From Actinobacillus succinogenes 130Z (GTDB taxonomy: Bacteria; Pseudomonadota; Gammaproteobacteria; Enterobacterales; Pasteurellaceae): a stretch of 64,000 nucleotides of DNA. Positions 60,618 to 64,000 of the stretch are shown here, piece after piece (the stretch's first letter is position 1; the number at the start of each line of letters is the position of its first letter). A program made the position numbers and the translations under genes. The stretch covers positions 620,001 to 684,000 of the forward strand of contig NC_009655.1 in assembly GCF_000017245.1 (NCBI RefSeq). Direction: 5' to 3'. Below the pieces are notes generated by a model. That model was not told where the DNA came from. It saw only the letters and a program-made list of their open reading frames with translations, and made no database searches.

Positions 60618-61340
60618 TTATTTAGCCGTCATCCATTTGTCGTAGATTTTTTGATATTCACCGCTTGCTTTTACGGCGGCCAAACCTTTGTTCAGTTCTG
60701 CGGCGAGGTCTTGTGCGGACTTGTTCACGGCGATGCCCAAACCGTTACCGAAATATTTTTTATTGGTGACTTTTTCGCCTACGAAGGTCAAATCTTTTTC
60801 TTTGGAAAGCATGTCGGCCAGTACCGCGGTGTCACCGAAGATAATGTCGATACGCCCGTTTTTTAAGTCTAAAATCGCATCTTGCAGGGAGGCATAAGAT
60901 TTCGGCGTGTATTGTTTGGCTTCGGCTACCACATATTGTTGGAAAGTCGTGCCGTTTTGTACGCCGATATTTTTAGCGCTGTTTAAATCCACCTTGCCTT
61001 TCACCGCGATGAAACTGGCGGAGCTGTCGTAATAAGGATCACTGAATAATACTTGTTTTGAACGGGCTTCGGTAATGTCCATAGCCGACATCGCAGCATC
61101 GATACGTTTTTGTTTAACCGCTTGTACCAAACCGTCAAAAGCATGACTGGAGAAAGTACAATTCGCTTGAATTTCTTTACAGATAGCGTTGGCAAGATCC
61201 ACATCGAAACCAATGATTTCATTTTTTTCATTGGTTAATTCAAAGGGCGGATAACTTGGTTCCATGGCAAAACGAATTTCCCGTGCCTGAGTAGCGAATG
61301 CTACGCCTGCCAATAATACGGCAATGATTAATTTTTTCAT
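60618..61340 (-). CDS. artI: Periplasmic arginine-binding protein ArtI
   Basis: A 240-residue binding protein of SBP family 3. Signal peptide residues 1-19 ending ATQA; mature start REIRFAMEPSYPPFE; GFDVDLANAICKEI is the family signature and the ligand site includes DAAMSAMDITEARSKQ. Eight bases after artP. Arginine is inferred from the operon type. Confidence 0.94.
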   Translation of the reverse strand: MKKLIIAVLLAGVAFATQAREIRFAMEPSYPPFELTNEKNEIIGFDVDLANAICKEIQANCTFSSHAFDGLVQAVKQKRIDAAMSAMDITEARSKQVLFSDPYYDSSASFIAVKGKVDLNSAKNIGVQNGTTFQQYVVAEAKQYTPKSYASLQDAILDLKNGRIDIIFGDTAVLADMLSKEKDLTFVGEKVTNKKYFGNGLGIAVNKSAQDLAAELNKGLAAVKASGEYQKIYDKWMTAK

Positions 61341-61348
61341 AGCTAATC

Positions 61349-62083
61349 CTATTCTGAATGAGATAAATACTGTTTAAATTGCTCGGTTTTAGGGTATTCG
61401 AAACAATCCGCGTCGCCGCTTTCGATAATGTGTCCCTGTTCCATATAAATGACTTTGGTCGCCACTTTGCGGGCCACACTGACTTCATGGGTTACGATGA
61501 CCTGAATAATGCCCGTTTGCTGCAATTCCCGGATTATGGACACAATTTGCGCCGTAATTTCCGGATCCAATGCGGCAGTAGGTTCGTCAAACAACAAAAC
61601 CTGCGGTTTCATCATTAACGCGCGGGCAATGGCGACCCGTTGCTGCTGACCGCCGGAGAGCTGTAACGGGAAACGTTCCGCGTGCTCTTCCAGACGTAAG
61701 CGGGTTAATAGTTCTAATGCTTGATTTTTAGCACTGTTTTCGTCCAATTCCAAAATTTTCATCGGTGCTTCGATTAGGTTTTCCATCACCGTGAAGTGCG
61801 GCCATAAATTATATTGTTGAAAAACCATTCCCACGTTTTGACGCAATTCCCGAATTTTTTTCGGATCGGTATTTCCCGATAAATCAAAACGGCTGTTGGC
61901 AATATTCAACAAACCGGATTTCGGCACTTCCAATAAATTTAAGGTTCGAATCAGCGTGCTTTTACCTGCACCGCTCGGCCCGAGCAGAACCAACGTATCG
62001 CCCGCATTCGCCGTTAAATTGATGTCGAATAAGGCTTGGTTCGAACCATAAAAAAAGTTTAAGTTTTTAACGCTAAGAGCCAT
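61349..62083 (-). CDS. artP: Arginine ABC transporter ATP-binding protein ArtP
   Basis: A 244-residue ATPase. Walker A LLGPSGAGKSTLIR (about residues 33-46), signature LSGGQQQRVAIARAL, Walker B VLLFDEPTAALDPE, switch His in VTHEVSVARK. First gene of artPIQM. Two TGCA-rich palindromes upstream look like ArgR boxes. Confidence 0.95.
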   Translation of the reverse strand: MALSVKNLNFFYGSNQALFDINLTANAGDTLVLLGPSGAGKSTLIRTLNLLEVPKSGLLNIANSRFDLSGNTDPKKIRELRQNVGMVFQQYNLWPHFTVMENLIEAPMKILELDENSAKNQALELLTRLRLEEHAERFPLQLSGGQQQRVAIARALMMKPQVLLFDEPTAALDPEITAQIVSIIRELQQTGIIQVIVTHEVSVARKVATKVIYMEQGHIIESGDADCFEYPKTEQFKQYLSHSE

Positions 62084-62106
62084 TGTTTTAATTGTTCTCT
62101 GTACTT

Positions 62107-62151
62107 TTGCAAAATTGCAATAATATTAATATTTTTTGCATAAGTATGCAA
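62107..62151 (-). promoter_or_regulatory. Tandem palindromes upstream of artP, ArgR-box-like
   Basis: TTGCA-AAAT-TGCAA (62107-62120) and TTGCAT-AAGT-ATGCAA (62136-62151), centres 30 bases apart, 24 to 68 bases before the artP start. They resemble the ArgR box TGNAT-W4-ATNCA. A paired-box arrangement is normal for ArgR, though spacing is usually about 21 bases. Confidence 0.5.
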
Positions 62152-62222
62152 TATGAAAGGCATAGGATAAACATTATACCGGAATTTTTGACCGCACTTG
62201 AATAAACCGCCCAAGCGTGCAT

Positions 62223-63203
62223 CTAGGTTGTCGGTTTATCCCGACGCGTTAAACGATAACGCAGGTCATCGGCATTGCGGCAGGTTTTGATGCGGTCAAA
62301 CAGTGCGTGCGCCTGTTCGTATTCTTTATTGAGATAATGCAGCCATTGTTTGATACGCGCCACATGATAAAAACCGGTATCGTGAATATTTTCCATTTGT
62401 GCATATTTTTGCAGAATAGGAATGATCTCAGACCACGGCATTTTCGGCGCATTAAATTTTATAACCCGGCTTAAATTGGGAATATTCAGTGCGCCACGCC
62501 CTATCATTAAATCTTCGCAACCCGTGATTTGACGGCATTTTTCACCGTCCTCCCAATGCCGGATTTCTCCGTTGGCGATAACGGGAATGCGCAATTTTGA
62601 CCGCACTTTACCGATTTGTTGCCAATTAATCCGATCGGCGCGGTAGCCGTCCGTTTTAGTACGCCCGTGAACGGCGATTTCATCGGCACCGCCTTGCTGC
62701 ACGGCATCGGCGATTTCAAATACCTGCGAAATATCGTCCCAACCTAACCGCACCTTGACGCTGACCGTTTGTTCCGGCGTGACAGCTTGACGAATGGCTC
62801 GGGTAGCACGGTAAATTAATTCTGGATTTTTGAGCAAACTCGCACCGCCGTTACTGCCGTTAACGGTTTTGGACGGACAGCCGCAGTTAAAATCGATGCC
62901 GTGAGAACCCAATTCGATAGCGCGTACTGCGTTTTCCGCCAGCCAGTCGGGATATTGTCCGAGCAGTTGTACGCGAACCGGTGTACCGGAAGGCGTTTTT
63001 CCTTGATTTTGCAGTTCGGGACAAAGTCGGTAAAAGACTTTGTCGGGCAAAAGCCGATCCACTACGCGGACGAATTCGGAAATACACAAATCATAGTCGT
63101 TGACTTCTGTGAGCAATCGGCGAACTAAGGGGTCTAACCAGATAGAACAGAATGAGCGCCGTGATTGCGCCCAGCGTGTCGGCCAAAATATCTTTCTGCG
63201 CAT
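62223..63203 (-). CDS. dusC: tRNA-dihydrouridine(16) synthase DusC, N-terminus lost
   Basis: An FMN enzyme that reduces U16 of tRNA. From LDPLVRRLLTEVNDYDLC on, the protein follows E. coli DusC to the end: NCGCPSKTVNGSNGGA with the catalytic Cys, VKVRLGWDD, VHGRTKTDGYRA, PVIANGEI and MIGRGALNIPN. The first 11 or so residues, including the FMN-binding LAPMEGV strand, are gone; in their place the frame reads the 3' end of yjdF out of phase (RRSFCSIW). No ATG with a ribosome site exists at the proper place. It may be inactive. Confidence 0.85.
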   Translation of the reverse strand: MRRKIFWPTRWAQSRRSFCSIWLDPLVRRLLTEVNDYDLCISEFVRVVDRLLPDKVFYRLCPELQNQGKTPSGTPVRVQLLGQYPDWLAENAVRAIELGSHGIDFNCGCPSKTVNGSNGGASLLKNPELIYRATRAIRQAVTPEQTVSVKVRLGWDDISQVFEIADAVQQGGADEIAVHGRTKTDGYRADRINWQQIGKVRSKLRIPVIANGEIRHWEDGEKCRQITGCEDLMIGRGALNIPNLSRVIKFNAPKMPWSEIIPILQKYAQMENIHDTGFYHVARIKQWLHYLNKEYEQAHALFDRIKTCRNADDLRYRLTRRDKPTT

Positions 63204-63726
63204 CCCAGATATCTCCTTGGGAACCTAAAAATGCCGCACCCTTTTCATCGCCGGCAATAACGGCATACTGCCATTCGATAAGCTCGTAACCGGCAGCCAC
63301 GGACATAATAAAAAACAGACTGAAGAGTCCGGCAATTACAGGGCCGGTTAAATGACGGCGCAATAAAAACTCTGCCATCGGAAAACTATAAAAACCGACA
63401 GCATAGTGGGCGACACGGTCAAAATGATTGCGCCCTTCTCCCAACCAGCCGGCAAGCAAGCGGTTTCCCCATTGGAACGGCACATGTTCGAACGTGTAGT
63501 GTGCACCGATTAAATGCAGGGTTAACCATAAAGACATACAAAAATAGGCGGTGTTACTGAATTGAAAACGGGGGTAGGTTATGATTAGTGCGCTGAACAC
63601 CATAAAAACCGGAATGATTTCTGCATACCAAACCGCCCGCGAAAAAGGAGAAATCCCCGACCAGACGGAAAGTGCGGTCAAAAATATCGCTAAAAAAACA
63701 GGAAACGAGCGGAAAGGCGTGCTCAT
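63091..63726 (-). CDS. yjdF: YjdF-like inner-membrane protein (DUF2238)
   Basis: A 211-residue membrane protein with about six helices. RNHFDRVAHYAVGFYSFPMAE and GSQGDIWDAQKDILADTLGA match E. coli YjdF (DUF2238). Function unknown. The start ATG 63726 overlaps the djlA stop (TAATG). Its last 11 residues after FYLVRPL (SSPIAHRSQRL) are read from dusC sequence out of phase, so the original stop has been lost. An uptake signal encodes FLTAL. Confidence 0.85.
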   Translation of the reverse strand: MSTPFRSFPVFLAIFLTALSVWSGISPFSRAVWYAEIIPVFMVFSALIITYPRFQFSNTAYFCMSLWLTLHLIGAHYTFEHVPFQWGNRLLAGWLGEGRNHFDRVAHYAVGFYSFPMAEFLLRRHLTGPVIAGLFSLFFIMSVAAGYELIEWQYAVIAGDEKGAAFLGSQGDIWDAQKDILADTLGAITALILFYLVRPLSSPIAHRSQRL

Positions 63727-64000
63727 TATTTCCAGCCTTTCGCTTTGCAAATCAAGTCGTAGGCCGCCTGAATCTGTTGCGCTTTCTCTTTCGCCATTTC
63801 CATCATTTCCGGCGGTAAACCTTTGGATACCAGTTTATCCGGATGATTTTCGTTCATTAAACGGCGATAAGCGCGTTTAACCGCCGCTTGATCGTCGTTT
63901 TCAGAGACGCCCAACACTTTGTAAGCGTCGTGAATCGTCGGTCCGGAATGCGGTCGATAACCGCTCTGAGATCCGGATTGCCGATAACCGCCGCTTTGCG
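63726..64000 (-). CDS. djlA: Co-chaperone DjlA, C-terminal J domain (partial)
   Basis: The C-terminal 91 residues of a membrane-anchored DnaK co-chaperone. A Gly/Ser/Gln/Tyr-rich linker (QSGSQSGYRPHSGP) leads to the J domain: DAYKVLGVSENDDQAAVKRA, the HPD tripeptide in NENHPDKL, and the DjlA ending KGLPPEMMEMAKEKAQQIQ. The membrane helix and TerB-like domain lie beyond the right edge. Translationally coupled to yjdF. Confidence 0.93.
   Translation of the reverse strand, partial: QSGGYRQSGSQSGYRPHSGPTIHDAYKVLGVSENDDQAAVKRAYRRLMNENHPDKLVSKGLPPEMMEMAKEKAQQIQAAYDLICKAKGWK

Overview
The window is an ordinary piece of a Pasteurellaceae chromosome. The clearest sign is the DNA uptake signal of the Haemophilus type (AAGTGCGGT / ACCGCACTT), of which I count about fifty exact copies by eye, many as head-to-head pairs that serve as terminators. 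Gene order also fits: ampD/pilABCD/coaE/yacG, nqrABCDEF-apbE-nqrM, artPIQM, glpTQ with a protein-D-type GlpQ, and a protein E adhesin homologue. The fermentative genes (pflA, grcA, adhE) and the overall style resemble rumen succinate producers such as Basfia/Mannheimia succiniciproducens; that species guess is inference.

Layout. 1-8.96 kb: end of mfd, raiA, the surE-yqaA-small lipoprotein-nlpD run (no pcm or rpoS), ilvC with divergent gloA2-ilvY, and dprA. 9.1-18.4 kb: pflA, yebE, the envC-yibQ-membrane protein run, gpmA, waaF, ung-yaaA-lipoprotein, and grcA behind tandem FNR boxes. 18.5-23 kb: lepA-lepB-rnc-era. 23-29.6 kb: transaldolase, then an AT-rich sugar island with a PRD/PTS-domain regulator divergent from EIIA-EIIB-EIIC and a GatZ/KbaZ-like enzyme. 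29.6-39.8 kb: tex-nhaP, adhE, glpTQ, marC. 39.8-43.3 kb: yheS, a dead SMR transporter gene, yajG/bolA. 43.5-52.2 kb: the Na+-NQR operon with both maturation factors, then mnmA. 52.2-58.4 kb: GNAT, yacG/coaE, pilDCBA, ampD, protein E homologue. 58.4-64 kb: hxpB, artPIQM, dusC, yjdF and the J domain of djlA.

How the genes work together: NQR makes a sodium gradient; pflA, grcA and adhE belong to mixed-acid fermentation; the GlpT/GlpQ pair harvests glycerophosphodiesters; dprA, the pil genes and the uptake signals belong to natural transformation, and a CRP-S-like site lies between ampD and pilA. The most interesting items are the small PTS operon whose only enzyme is a GatZ-like protein (possible direct C4-epimerisation route), and several gene-structure anomalies: a frameshifted ilvY end, a coaE-yacG reading-frame fusion, a deletion junction joining yjdF to a start-less dusC, an SMR pseudogene, and a 63-residue lipoprotein that copies the N-terminus of NlpD. 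I saw no tRNA, rRNA, CRISPR array, prophage or insertion sequence.
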